From: JBFYTX01 sp963739515
GTDB lineage: Bacteria > Chloroflexota > Dehalococcoidia > Dehalococcoidales > RBG-16-60-22
Direction of reading: 5' to 3'
Assembly (NCBI GenBank): GCA_963739515.1
Contig: CAVUAO010000003.1
Coordinates: 186,001 to 250,000, forward strand
DNA: 64,000 bases
Positions 8,094 through 15,658 of this stretch are shown in pieces. Under the pieces are notes generated by a model, which saw only the letters and a list, made by a program, of their open reading frames with translations, made no database searches and was not told where the DNA came from. Numbering within the stretch: position 1 is the stretch's first letter; each line of letters starts with the position of its first letter. Made by a program: the position numbers and the translations under genes.

Positions 8094-8728
8094 AGACAGT
8101 GACCCTGACCATCGACGGTAAAGAGATAAAGGCCAAAGCAGGGCAAAAACTCCTGTGGGCAGCGCTGGAGAACGGGATTTATATTCCCAACGTGTGCGCC
8201 ATCAAAGACAAACCGAAGCCCAACGCGTCCTGCCGGCTCTGCTGGGTGGAGGTGGCGGGGAAGGTAAAGCCGGTGACCGCCTGCACAGAAGAAATAGTCG
8301 ACGGGATGGCGGTGAAGACGAGGGGGGAAAAGGCGCGGGGCTTAACGCGCGCCGGCTTCGACCTGCTGATGGCATCGCATGCGCTGGACTGCGTCCACTG
8401 CAACGCCAACGGGGTCTGCGAGCTGCAAAAGATAGCCAAAGTGCTGGGGTGCAGTCTGAAGCCCAGAGACCTGCGCATTCTTTTAAGAGGTCTGCCGATA
8501 GACGATAGCAACCCGCTATTTACCTCCGACCCCAACAAATGCATTTTGTGCGGGCGGTGCGTGTGGGAATGTAAAAATCAAAAAGGAAAAGCCATACTGG
8601 GGTTTGCGCACCGGGGCTTCGAGAGAAGGCTTACGACGTTTGCGGACGAGCCCGTAGGCAAGGACAGGTGCCTGGACTGCACAGAGTGCATTAAGGTGTG
8701 CCCGACAGGGGCGCTGACATTGAAGTAA
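8090..8728 (+). CDS. HoxU-like iron-sulfur subunit (NuoG N-terminal type)
   Basis: A 212-residue electron wire equivalent to the N-terminal part of NuoG or to HoxU. The order is a 2Fe-2S plant-type domain (Cys36, Cys48, Cys51, Cys65), a His97-Cys101-Cys104-Cys110 4Fe-4S site, and two 4Fe-4S ferredoxin motifs (Cys151/154/157/161 and Cys194/197/200/204). It ends before any molybdopterin or H-cluster domain, so the catalytic partner is separate and is not encoded nearby. It is the third gene of the 5.7-8.7 kb operon. Confidence 0.92.
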   Translation: MKTVTLTIDGKEIKAKAGQKLLWAALENGIYIPNVCAIKDKPKPNASCRLCWVEVAGKVKPVTACTEEIVDGMAVKTRGEKARGLTRAGFDLLMASHALDCVHCNANGVCELQKIAKVLGCSLKPRDLRILLRGLPIDDSNPLFTSDPNKCILCGRCVWECKNQKGKAILGFAHRGFERRLTTFADEPVGKDRCLDCTECIKVCPTGALTLK

Positions 8729-8744
8729 GAAAAATCTCTTCTAG

Positions 8745-8845
8745 CTCACCCCCTGACCCCTCTCAAACAGGATGATTAACCGTATTCGTATCATATTTTG
8801 TTTGAGAGGGGGAAATAATAATGAGAGGGGTCTGCGCCCCCTCTC
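8745..8845. repeat. Double-hairpin intergenic repeat, copy A
   Basis: Begins with CTCACCCCCT (8745-8754). A 13-bp hairpin follows, CCCCTCTCAAACA (8757-8769) with TGTTTGAGAGGGG (8799-8811). A second hairpin is GAGAGGGG (8823-8830) with CCCCTCTC (8838-8845). The same pattern recurs near 16.7, 23.95 and 35.5 kb. The 8729-9100 interval otherwise holds only the two short inverted repeats listed next. Confidence 0.8.
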
Positions 8846-8955
8846 AGCGAGATTACTCCCTGTGGAAGTCGAGAAACTAAGGGATAAGCCGAGAATGAAA
8901 CGAGGGCGGGTCGGGTGGGATAGATGACAACCGAGGGGCGGAGAAAAGGGGCTGG

Positions 8956-8975
8956 ATTCCCGCTTTCGCGGGAAT
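8956..8975. repeat. REP-like inverted repeat ATTCCCGC/GCGGGAAT
   Basis: Perfect 8-bp arms with a TTTC loop. The ATTCCC-N8-GGGAAT form resembles short dispersed repeats known from many bacteria, for example the neisserial dRS3 type. A GC-rich block with GCCTGC and GCAGGC arms follows at 8980-9010. Confidence 0.65.
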
Positions 8976-9055
8976 GACCCGCCTGCGCCAAGGCTACGGC
9001 GGGCAGGCAGGTTAATGATAGGGGGAGGGTTGGGGGAAAAACGGATTCTCACGTC

Positions 9056-9074
9056 GTCCCGAGGTAATCGGGAC
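9056..9074. repeat. Short inverted repeat GTCCCGA/TCGGGAC
   Basis: Perfect 7-bp arms with a 5-base loop, just downstream of the stop of the AAA+ loader gene at 9101 (minus strand). It could act as a transcript-end hairpin, although no T run follows. Confidence 0.4.
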
Positions 9075-9100
9075 TCCTCAGAATGACAGATGCATTATAT

Positions 9101-10519
9101 CTAAGAGCGATAGCGGGGGGACTTGGGGCGGGAAGACGGCGAACGCTTCTGGCCGGGGCGGCGCTCATTGCGATAATCCGGCGCCATGATATTAAAGGTC
9201 ACGCTCATCTGGCGGTCGACGAGGCGCGAACTAATGGAGCTATCCACCTCCGTCATAATCTCATCAAGGGAAAGACGGGTGGTGATAACGGTGGGGAGGC
9301 GGCTGTTATAGCGGTAATTGATCAGCTGGTAGAGCTTTTCCTTGACCCAGGGATTAGTGGACTGCTCGCCGAAATCGTCGAGGACTAAAAGCGGGGCGGT
9401 CTTCACGCTTTCAAAAAGCTGGTCGTAGGAGACCTTGCTATCCGGGCTGAACGCCGCGCGGAGGTGGTCGAGAAAGTCCGGCACAACCACGAAAAGGGCT
9501 GGCTTGCCGATTTCATAGCGGTGGTTAACGATAGCGGCCGCCAGGTGGGTCTTGCCGCTGCCGGTCTCGCCCATAAAGACCAGCCAGCCTTCCGGGTTCT
9601 TGGCAAAATCAAAAGCCAGGCGATAGGCAGCGTCCATGTTGTCCTGCTGCTCCACGGACAAATCGGTGCGGCGCTTGTAGTTGACAAAGGTCATGTTCTT
9701 CTGGAGCTCGAACTCCGGCGTCCAGCTATAGACAGAGGTCGGCGACGCCTCTTCAAGGACATAAACTTGGCAGAGACGAGAATCGGTCAGACGGGTGCGC
9801 ATCCGGTCATCCATCTGCTCCAGAGGCGTGATAGTGACGATGACCGTGGGCAGCTCGCTGTTAAACCGGGAATTTAAAAGCTGGTCGAGCTTCTCTTTCG
9901 CCCAGGGCGTGGCGGACTGCACGCCGAGGTCATCCAGCACGAGCAAAGGGGCGCTTTTGACCTGGTCGAAGAACTCATCGTACGGCGTCCCGCTATCAGT
10001 ACCGAAAGAAGCGCGAATGCGGTCGAGGAGGTCGGGGGCGGTGATATAGAAAGCCGGCTGGCCCAAACGGACGCGCTCGTTAACGATAGCGGCGGCCAGA
10101 TGGGTCTTGCCCGAGCCGGAGGGGCCGCTAAAAACCAGCCAGCCTTTGGGTTCGGCGGCGAAGGCTTTAGCCGCCTTATAAGCGCGGCCGAACTGCTCCT
10201 GGGCGCGGCGGTTGCCGCTCCGGCCTTCCGGGATGAGATTTTCAAACGTGAAGCGGGCCAGAGAGCCCAGATTGCTGTACTGCCTTAAGCGTGCCTGGAG
10301 CTCTTTATCCAGCTCGCTCTTAACGCAGCGGCAGGGAACGACCCGACTATAATCCGGCTGTCCCGAAGGCAAACGGGGATGAACGACGCGGGCGCCTTTA
10401 CAGACGGGGCAATCCGAACCCGCGACGGGAGTGTCATCAGCGGCGGACCATGTGTCCGTATTTTCCTTTGATGAACCGGTCAGGGTCTGTTTTTTGAGAA
10501 TCTCGCTGATATGTTCCAT
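9101..10519 (-). CDS. DnaC/IstB-type helicase-loader protein with two AAA+ domains
   Basis: A 472-residue protein with a Cys-rich N-terminus (Cys37-x2-Cys40 and Cys63-x-Cys65, a likely zinc site), then two very similar DnaC-like ATPase modules. Walker A is GPSGSGKT (132-139) and GETGSGKT (317-324); Walker B is LLVLDDLG and LLVLDDFG. The C-terminus is basic. Family members load or remodel the replicative helicase. It overlaps the upstream dnaD-like gene by 83 bases and follows dnaB, supporting a primosome role. ATG 10519 is chosen over GTG 10525. The domain doubling is unusual. Confidence 0.85.
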   Translation of the reverse strand: MEHISEILKKQTLTGSSKENTDTWSAADDTPVAGSDCPVCKGARVVHPRLPSGQPDYSRVVPCRCVKSELDKELQARLRQYSNLGSLARFTFENLIPEGRSGNRRAQEQFGRAYKAAKAFAAEPKGWLVFSGPSGSGKTHLAAAIVNERVRLGQPAFYITAPDLLDRIRASFGTDSGTPYDEFFDQVKSAPLLVLDDLGVQSATPWAKEKLDQLLNSRFNSELPTVIVTITPLEQMDDRMRTRLTDSRLCQVYVLEEASPTSVYSWTPEFELQKNMTFVNYKRRTDLSVEQQDNMDAAYRLAFDFAKNPEGWLVFMGETGSGKTHLAAAIVNHRYEIGKPALFVVVPDFLDHLRAAFSPDSKVSYDQLFESVKTAPLLVLDDFGEQSTNPWVKEKLYQLINYRYNSRLPTVITTRLSLDEIMTEVDSSISSRLVDRQMSVTFNIMAPDYRNERRPGQKRSPSSRPKSPRYRS

Positions 10520-11141
10520 CACCACGACCTTCCACCGACCAATTTTCTAAAATCTTGTTAATATATCTAATATTTCTCTTGTTATGTAAAACCGCCTCTT
10601 TAATCGCATCACGAATCCAATCTTGCGGATAAACCCTTTCCGCATCACGGAGCTCATCAGCAATCATGGGGGTCAGCATGCCGATATTCTGCTCGTAAAG
10701 GGTGAAGATATCCGGCAGCGGTTCGGCGGGGGCGGGGATACCGGGGGAAACTTTAAGCCCGGGCAGCGTGAGCTCACCAGCGTCGATTTTGGCGACCGCC
10801 TGGCGGCTGGCGTCATCATTAAGAAAAAAGATTTCTTCCGAAGCCCCGTCTTTTTCGACCGCCCTGACTAATAACGTGCCTCTGGCCACCGCTTTTTTCA
10901 AAGAGTCGCGCAACGACTCCTCAGAGCCCTGTAGACTCTGCACCAGTCCGGCATTCGCCAGCAATTCATTAAAGCCGATAAAGCGCGGATAGCCCTTCTT
11001 GCGGTAAAGCGCCGCTATGACGTGAAGGGTCGTCTTCAACTCCGCCATATCGTCAATACCGGGCAGTAGGCTGCTGAAAAAGACGTTAGGGATGGAGGTA
11101 AACTCCACCCGGCCGGAAGGGAAACCCGCGAACTCTTTCAT
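10437..11141 (-). CDS. DnaD-like primosomal domain protein
   Basis: A 234-residue protein whose C-terminal part (about 150-205, YEQNIGMLTPMIADELRD ... NKRNIRYINKILENW) is a DnaD/DnaB2 helicase-loading domain. The N-terminal 130 residues look like the DnaD winged-helix region. In Firmicutes DnaD remodels origin DNA and helps load DnaB. Here the gene lies between dnaB (4-base overlap at 11138) and the AAA+ loader (83-base overlap), so all three are probably translated from one message. Confidence 0.85.
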   Translation of the reverse strand: MKEFAGFPSGRVEFTSIPNVFFSSLLPGIDDMAELKTTLHVIAALYRKKGYPRFIGFNELLANAGLVQSLQGSEESLRDSLKKAVARGTLLVRAVEKDGASEEIFFLNDDASRQAVAKIDAGELTLPGLKVSPGIPAPAEPLPDIFTLYEQNIGMLTPMIADELRDAERVYPQDWIRDAIKEAVLHNKRNIRYINKILENWSVEGRGDGTYQRDSQKTDPDRFIKGKYGHMVRR

Positions 11142-12520
11142 AGCAGCGGCAGCTCCGCAGTGCCGATACTTTCGAACCGGGCGAGGTTCTGGCGGAAGCG
11201 CATCTTAACGCGGCCGGTGGGACCGTTGCGGTGCTTGGCAATAATGACATCGGCTTCTTCACGCGGGTACTCCCGGTCGGGGTGGGCGGCAATCCACTCC
11301 TCTTCGCTCTTGTAATAATATTCATCGCGGTAGATAAAGATGACGACATCGGCATCCTGCTCGATGCTGCCCGATTCACGGAGGTCGGAAAGCTGCGGCT
11401 CGTGGGAAGCGCGCCACTCCACGGCGCGGCTGAGCTGGGATACCGCGAGCACCGGGGCATTAATTTCACGGGCCAATGCCTTGAGCGCCCGGGAGATATA
11501 GCTGATTTCCTGCACGCGGTTTTCGCCGCGGCCGGAGCTTTCCCCCGACATCAACTGGAGATAATCCAGGATAATCAAATCGATGCCGTGCTCGTAGTTG
11601 AGGCGGAGGGCCTTGCTGCGCATCTCCGCCATGCGAATCATCGGGGTATCATCAATGTAAATAGAGGCTTCCGAAAGGACGCCGGTAGCCTCCATGACTT
11701 TACGCTCTTCGTCCTCGGTCTTGTGCTCGCCGAAACGGATGCGGCGGGAATTTACGCCCGACTCCGAAGAGACTAAACGCGTCACCAGGGCATCGCGGCC
11801 CATTTCCAGGGAGAATAAAGCGACACAGGCGCGGCGCTCGACGGCGGCGTTACGGGCGATATTCAGAGCCAGGCTGGTCTTGCCCATGGAAGGCCGACCG
11901 GCGACGATAATAAGGTCGGAACGCTGGAACCCGAGGAGGTATTCATCCAGACCGGCGAAACCGGAGAGGACAAAAGGCAAACGTTCGGGCTGCGCGCCGG
12001 TGGCGGCCGGAGCGACCTCAAAATACTTATCCAGCACCTGCCGGATGTGGGTAAGGTCGCCGGAGCCCTGGCCGCGGCGCAGTTTAAATAAAATGCTCTC
12101 CGCATTCGCCAGGCTCTCCTCGACGTCCGGTCCGGACTCATAACCGATGGCGGAAATGCGGCCGCCGGCGATAATCATCTGGCGCATGACGGAAAGTCGA
12201 TAAACGATGCGGGCATAATGGACGATATCCAGGGAGGTGGGGACGATAGATACCAGGTAGCTGAGACGGGCGGCGCCGCCGCAGGCTTCCAACCGACCGC
12301 GGCGGGAAAGCTCCTGGGCCAGCGTCACCTGGTTGATAGCCTCGTCACGCTGGTAAAGCGAGAGGCAGGACTCAAACAACTGCTGGTTCTGCTCGAAGTA
12401 GAAATCAGACGGCTGGAGAAAATCCGCAATCTGGAAGATAGACGAGCCGTCAATCAGCAGCGAACCGATGACCGCTTCCTCGGCGTCATTATCGTTGGGC
12501 GGCAACCTGACGTCATTCAC
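11138..12520 (-). CDS. dnaB: Replicative DNA helicase DnaB
   Basis: A 460-residue hexameric 5'-3' helicase. The N-terminal DnaB domain (about 8-110) and the RecA-like C-terminal domain with Walker A GRPSMGKTS, LFSLEMGRDAL and the Walker B strand LIILDYLQLM are all visible, and the length is typical. The start lies 3 bases after the rplI stop. The rplI-dnaB order is widespread in bacteria. Confidence 0.97.
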   Translation of the reverse strand: MNDVRLPPNDNDAEEAVIGSLLIDGSSIFQIADFLQPSDFYFEQNQQLFESCLSLYQRDEAINQVTLAQELSRRGRLEACGGAARLSYLVSIVPTSLDIVHYARIVYRLSVMRQMIIAGGRISAIGYESGPDVEESLANAESILFKLRRGQGSGDLTHIRQVLDKYFEVAPAATGAQPERLPFVLSGFAGLDEYLLGFQRSDLIIVAGRPSMGKTSLALNIARNAAVERRACVALFSLEMGRDALVTRLVSSESGVNSRRIRFGEHKTEDEERKVMEATGVLSEASIYIDDTPMIRMAEMRSKALRLNYEHGIDLIILDYLQLMSGESSGRGENRVQEISYISRALKALAREINAPVLAVSQLSRAVEWRASHEPQLSDLRESGSIEQDADVVIFIYRDEYYYKSEEEWIAAHPDREYPREEADVIIAKHRNGPTGRVKMRFRQNLARFESIGTAELPLL

Positions 12521-12523
12521 CGG

Positions 12524-13312
12524 TTACGACTCCTTCTTTTCCTCCACAGCTTCGGCCTTTTTAGCTTTAGCGCGGGGCTTCCTTTCTTTTTTCTCCGCGG
12601 CGGGGGCTGCCTCAGCCGCCGGTTTTTCTTCTTTTTCCGGTTCCGGCGCGACTTCTTTTTCCGCCCTGGGCTTTCTGGCTTTCTTTTCCTTCGGGGGTTT
12701 TTCTTCCTTTATCGCTTCCGCGGGTTTTTCCGCCTTCTTTGCTTTAGGCGGCTTCTCTTTCTTTTCCTTCTTCTCTTTCTTCTCGGGTTTTTCCGGTTTG
12801 GCTTCAGCCTTTTCCGCCTTAGCTTCAGCCTTTTCCGCTTTCTTGACCGGCTTTTCCTCAACCGCCTCCTCCGAGATGACATTGACTTTAATGACGGCGG
12901 AAATTTCATGAGCCAGCCGGATGGTAATATCGTGAGCGCCGGCCGTTTTAATGGGCTCAGGCAGCTCGATTTTTTTCTTATCAATTTCGCGGCCGACGGC
13001 CTTGCTCAAAGCCTCGGCGATATCCGCGCCGGTGATGGAGCCGTAAAGCTTATCGTTTTCGCCGACCTTGGCTCTCAAAGTGACCTGGATGCCCTCTATC
13101 TTCTTCGCCAGCTCGGCCATTTCCGCTTCTTCCAGCGCCCGCTGCTTGACTTTCTTCTTAAGCTGGGCATCGATGGCGGCCGCCGCCTGAGAATCCGCCA
13201 GGACGGCCAGCTTGCGGGGGAAGAGGTAGTTGCGGGCATAACCATCGGCGACCACCTTGCTCTGGCCTACCCTCCCGACGTTTGGGACATCTTCGATAAA
13301 AATAACCTTCAC
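12524..13312 (-). CDS. rplI: Ribosomal protein bL9 with a long Lys/Glu/Ala tail
   Basis: Residues 1-148 are a complete bL9: the N-terminal domain with GYARNYLFPRKLA, a long connecting helix and a C-terminal RNA-binding domain. Residues 149-262 are an added low-complexity tail of KAEK, KPEK and PKAKK blocks, nearly doubling the protein. The tail resembles histone H1-like C-termini. Start is GTG 13312 after AAAGGAG. It heads the rplI-dnaB-dnaD-loader operon. Confidence 0.95.
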   Translation of the reverse strand: MKVIFIEDVPNVGRVGQSKVVADGYARNYLFPRKLAVLADSQAAAAIDAQLKKKVKQRALEEAEMAELAKKIEGIQVTLRAKVGENDKLYGSITGADIAEALSKAVGREIDKKKIELPEPIKTAGAHDITIRLAHEISAVIKVNVISEEAVEEKPVKKAEKAEAKAEKAEAKPEKPEKKEKKEKKEKPPKAKKAEKPAEAIKEEKPPKEKKARKPRAEKEVAPEPEKEEKPAAEAAPAAEKKERKPRAKAKKAEAVEEKKES

Positions 13313-13341
13313 AACGTTACTCCTTTTATTGATGACAAGAT

Positions 13342-13370
13342 ATTATCACCCAACCATAAAGAAACGTCAA
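13342..13370 (-). promoter_or_regulatory. rplI-dnaB operon promoter
   Basis: On the minus strand, TTGACG (13370-13365), a 17-base spacer and GATAAT (13347-13342). Each hexamer matches the consensus at 5 of 6 positions. Confidence 0.6.
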
Positions 13371-13412
13371 ATATTCCCGGCCTATCAAAGCCCCGATAAC
13401 AGGAAAAAATAT

Positions 13413-14336
13413 TTAGTCGCTGATATACTTGCCCGCGTTAACCGCCGCCACCGCGCCATCGCCGGCGGCCGCGATGGTCTGACGGATAGAGCCGCTCCGG
13501 ATATCACCGGCGGCAAAAACGCCGGGAACGCTCGTCTCCATTTTATCATTTACAATAATGGCGCCGACGGCGTCTAAAGCCAGGACGCCCTTGAGATAAC
13601 CGGTGGCGGGCTGCGAGCCCACATTCACAAAAACACCGTCGACGTTTAGTACCGAGTCTGTATTTGTCTTTAAATTACGAACACGGATTTTATTCACAAA
13701 GGTATTGCCCATCACAGCCGTGACGGCGGTATCCCAGATAAACTCGATTTTCTTTTCGGCAAAAGCCTTTTCCTGGACAACCTTGGTGGCGCGCAGCTCG
13801 TTGCGGCGGTGGACGACGAAAATTTTCGAGGCGAACTTGGTAAGCTCCAAAGCTTCCGTGACGGCGGCATTGCCACCGCCGATGACCGCCACCACTTTAT
13901 CCCGGAAGAAAGCGCCATCACAGGTAGCGCAGTAGGAAACGCCCTTGCCGATATATGCCGCCTCGCCGGGAACGCCCAGTTTCTGGCGCTCCGAACCGCC
14001 GGCGATGATGACCGCCCGGGCGGAAAAATCCCCCTCAGATGTTTTAATAACCTTATCTCTGCCTTCAATGGTAACGCCAGTAACCTCGGCGGAAACGGTC
14101 TCCAGTCCGAACTTGGTCGCCTGTTGCTGCATCGCCTGAGTCAAATCAATGCCGCTGAGGCCATCGACAAAGCCGGGGTAGTTTTCCACCAAACTGGCGT
14201 TAATAATCATACCGCCGACGGCCCCCTTTTCAATCAGCACGGTCTTCAGGCGGGAGCGGGAGGTATAGATACCGGCGCTGAGGCCGGCTGGCCCACCGCC
14301 GATAATCACGACATCGTATTTTTTTACGGAATTCAT
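13413..14336 (-). CDS. trxB: Thioredoxin reductase
   Basis: A 307-residue FAD/NADPH flavoprotein. The FAD site is GGGPAGLSAGIY (13-24), the redox pair is Cys136-Ala-Thr-Cys139, the NADPH fold is GGGNAAVTEAL, and the C-terminal FAD motif is AAGDIR. It recycles thioredoxin. The start overlaps the trxA stop by 4 bases, so reductase and substrate are coupled. Confidence 0.96.
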   Translation of the reverse strand: MNSVKKYDVVIIGGGPAGLSAGIYTSRSRLKTVLIEKGAVGGMIINASLVENYPGFVDGLSGIDLTQAMQQQATKFGLETVSAEVTGVTIEGRDKVIKTSEGDFSARAVIIAGGSERQKLGVPGEAAYIGKGVSYCATCDGAFFRDKVVAVIGGGNAAVTEALELTKFASKIFVVHRRNELRATKVVQEKAFAEKKIEFIWDTAVTAVMGNTFVNKIRVRNLKTNTDSVLNVDGVFVNVGSQPATGYLKGVLALDAVGAIIVNDKMETSVPGVFAAGDIRSGSIRQTIAAAGDGAVAAVNAGKYISD

Positions 14337-14659
14337 GATAGAGCCTGGTCTAGGTTCTTCTTCAACTCGGACTTGGGGCGATAGCCGACGATGTTGGACA
14401 CCGGCGCGCCATTTTTAAAGAGAATGAGCGTGGGTATGCTCATCACGCCAAACTTGGAGGCGACCCTGGGATTATTATCGACGTTGAGCTTAAAAAAGTC
14501 GACCTTATCAACATACTCAACGGCAAGCTCGTCGACGATGGGCGCTACCATGCGGCAGGGTCCGCACCAGGGTGCCCAGAAATCGACCAGCACCGGCTTT
14601 TTGGCTTTTAAAACAGTCTCATCGAACCTGGCTTCTTCAATCTCAACCGGCTTGCTCAT
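14333..14659 (-). CDS. trxA: Thioredoxin
   Basis: A 108-residue thioredoxin with the WCGPC active site (Cys32, Cys35) and the cis-Pro loop in MSIPTLILFKNG. Full length and canonical. The 5' end overlaps plsX by 17 bases and the 3' end overlaps trxB by 4, placing it in a plsX-trxA-trxB message. Confidence 0.97.
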   Translation of the reverse strand: MSKPVEIEEARFDETVLKAKKPVLVDFWAPWCGPCRMVAPIVDELAVEYVDKVDFFKLNVDNNPRVASKFGVMSIPTLILFKNGAPVSNIVGYRPKSELKKNLDQALS

Positions 14660-15650
14660 AATGCTCCTCTCTATATTTTACCATGATGCCGCGTTCCACC
14701 GTTTCTTTCGCCAGACCGATGGCGTTTTTAATCGCCCGGGCCTGGCTACGCCCGTGAGCGATAATGACATTGCCGTTAACGCCGAGAAGGCAGGCGCCCC
14801 CGTACTCCGTATAGTCCATTTTCTTAATCCAGGCCGTCAGGCCGATATCGCGGAGCAGCTGGCGGCCCTGTAGGCGGGAGGCGCTGGAAAAGACGCGCCC
14901 GATTTGCCGCACGGAAACGAGATAATTATCCTGGTAGCCCTCGATGGTCTTGAGGACGATATTGCCGGTGAAGCCATCGGTGACAACGATATCGGCGGTT
15001 TTTTTCACGATATCGTGTCCCTCGATATTGCCAATGAAATTGATATCGGGGGCGTTTTTCAAAAGGGGGTAAGTCTCCACCGCCAGGCGGTTGCCCTTGC
15101 CCTCTTCAGCGCCGTTACAGAGCAGACCGACACGGGGTCGCTCGATACCGAGGATGTTTTTACTGTAAACAGAGCCCAGGCGGGCGAACTCCAGCAGGTG
15201 CTCCGGACGGCAATCGGCGTTAGCACCGGCATCCACCAGCAGCGCCGGCTTGGTCGGCAGGGGGTCGAGGAAACAGCCGATGGCGGGTCGGCTGACCCCC
15301 TCCATTTTGCCGAGGTTCAGCAACGCCCCTCCCACCACCGCCCCGGTATTGCCTGCCGAAACAAAAGCCTGGACCTCGCCGCTTTTGAGCAGATTGATAC
15401 CGACCACAATCGATGAATCCGGTTTGCTCTGAATCGCCTTCATGGGGTGCTCGTTAAAATCAATCACCTGGGTGGCATCAACGATGGTCAGACCGAAATC
15501 GACCGGAGACTTTTCCGCCAGCTTGCGCAGGACATTCTGACGGCCGACCAGAACAATTTCCACGCCGAACTCGCGAACAGCCTTGATGGCCCCTTTGACC
15601 ATCTCATGCGGGGCGTAATCGCCGCCGGCGGCATCCACAGCAATTTTCAT
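14643..15650 (-). CDS. plsX: Phosphate acyltransferase PlsX
   Basis: A 335-residue enzyme making acyl-phosphate from acyl-ACP, the first step of PlsX/PlsY glycerolipid synthesis. The start MKIAVDAAGGDYAPHEMVKGA and the internal VSAGNTGAVVGGALLNLG, VDAGANADCRPEHL and VTDGFTGNIVLKTIEG stretches are family signatures. It lies 8 bases after the dehydratase-activase gene and overlaps trxA. Confidence 0.96.
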   Translation of the reverse strand: MKIAVDAAGGDYAPHEMVKGAIKAVREFGVEIVLVGRQNVLRKLAEKSPVDFGLTIVDATQVIDFNEHPMKAIQSKPDSSIVVGINLLKSGEVQAFVSAGNTGAVVGGALLNLGKMEGVSRPAIGCFLDPLPTKPALLVDAGANADCRPEHLLEFARLGSVYSKNILGIERPRVGLLCNGAEEGKGNRLAVETYPLLKNAPDINFIGNIEGHDIVKKTADIVVTDGFTGNIVLKTIEGYQDNYLVSVRQIGRVFSSASRLQGRQLLRDIGLTAWIKKMDYTEYGGACLLGVNGNVIIAHGRSQARAIKNAIGLAKETVERGIMVKYREEHYEQAG

Positions 15651-15658
15651 ATTTTCAG

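Noticed and set aside
5683..8728. Part of respiratory complex I
   Set aside because: No nuoA-D or nuoH-N genes, and the NuoF-like subunit has the extra domains of soluble bifurcating enzymes.
12218..13399. Long Phe/Arg-rich plus-strand open frame opposite rplI and dnaB
   Set aside because: It is the antisense of the Lys/Glu tail and helicase N-terminus; the composition is an artefact.
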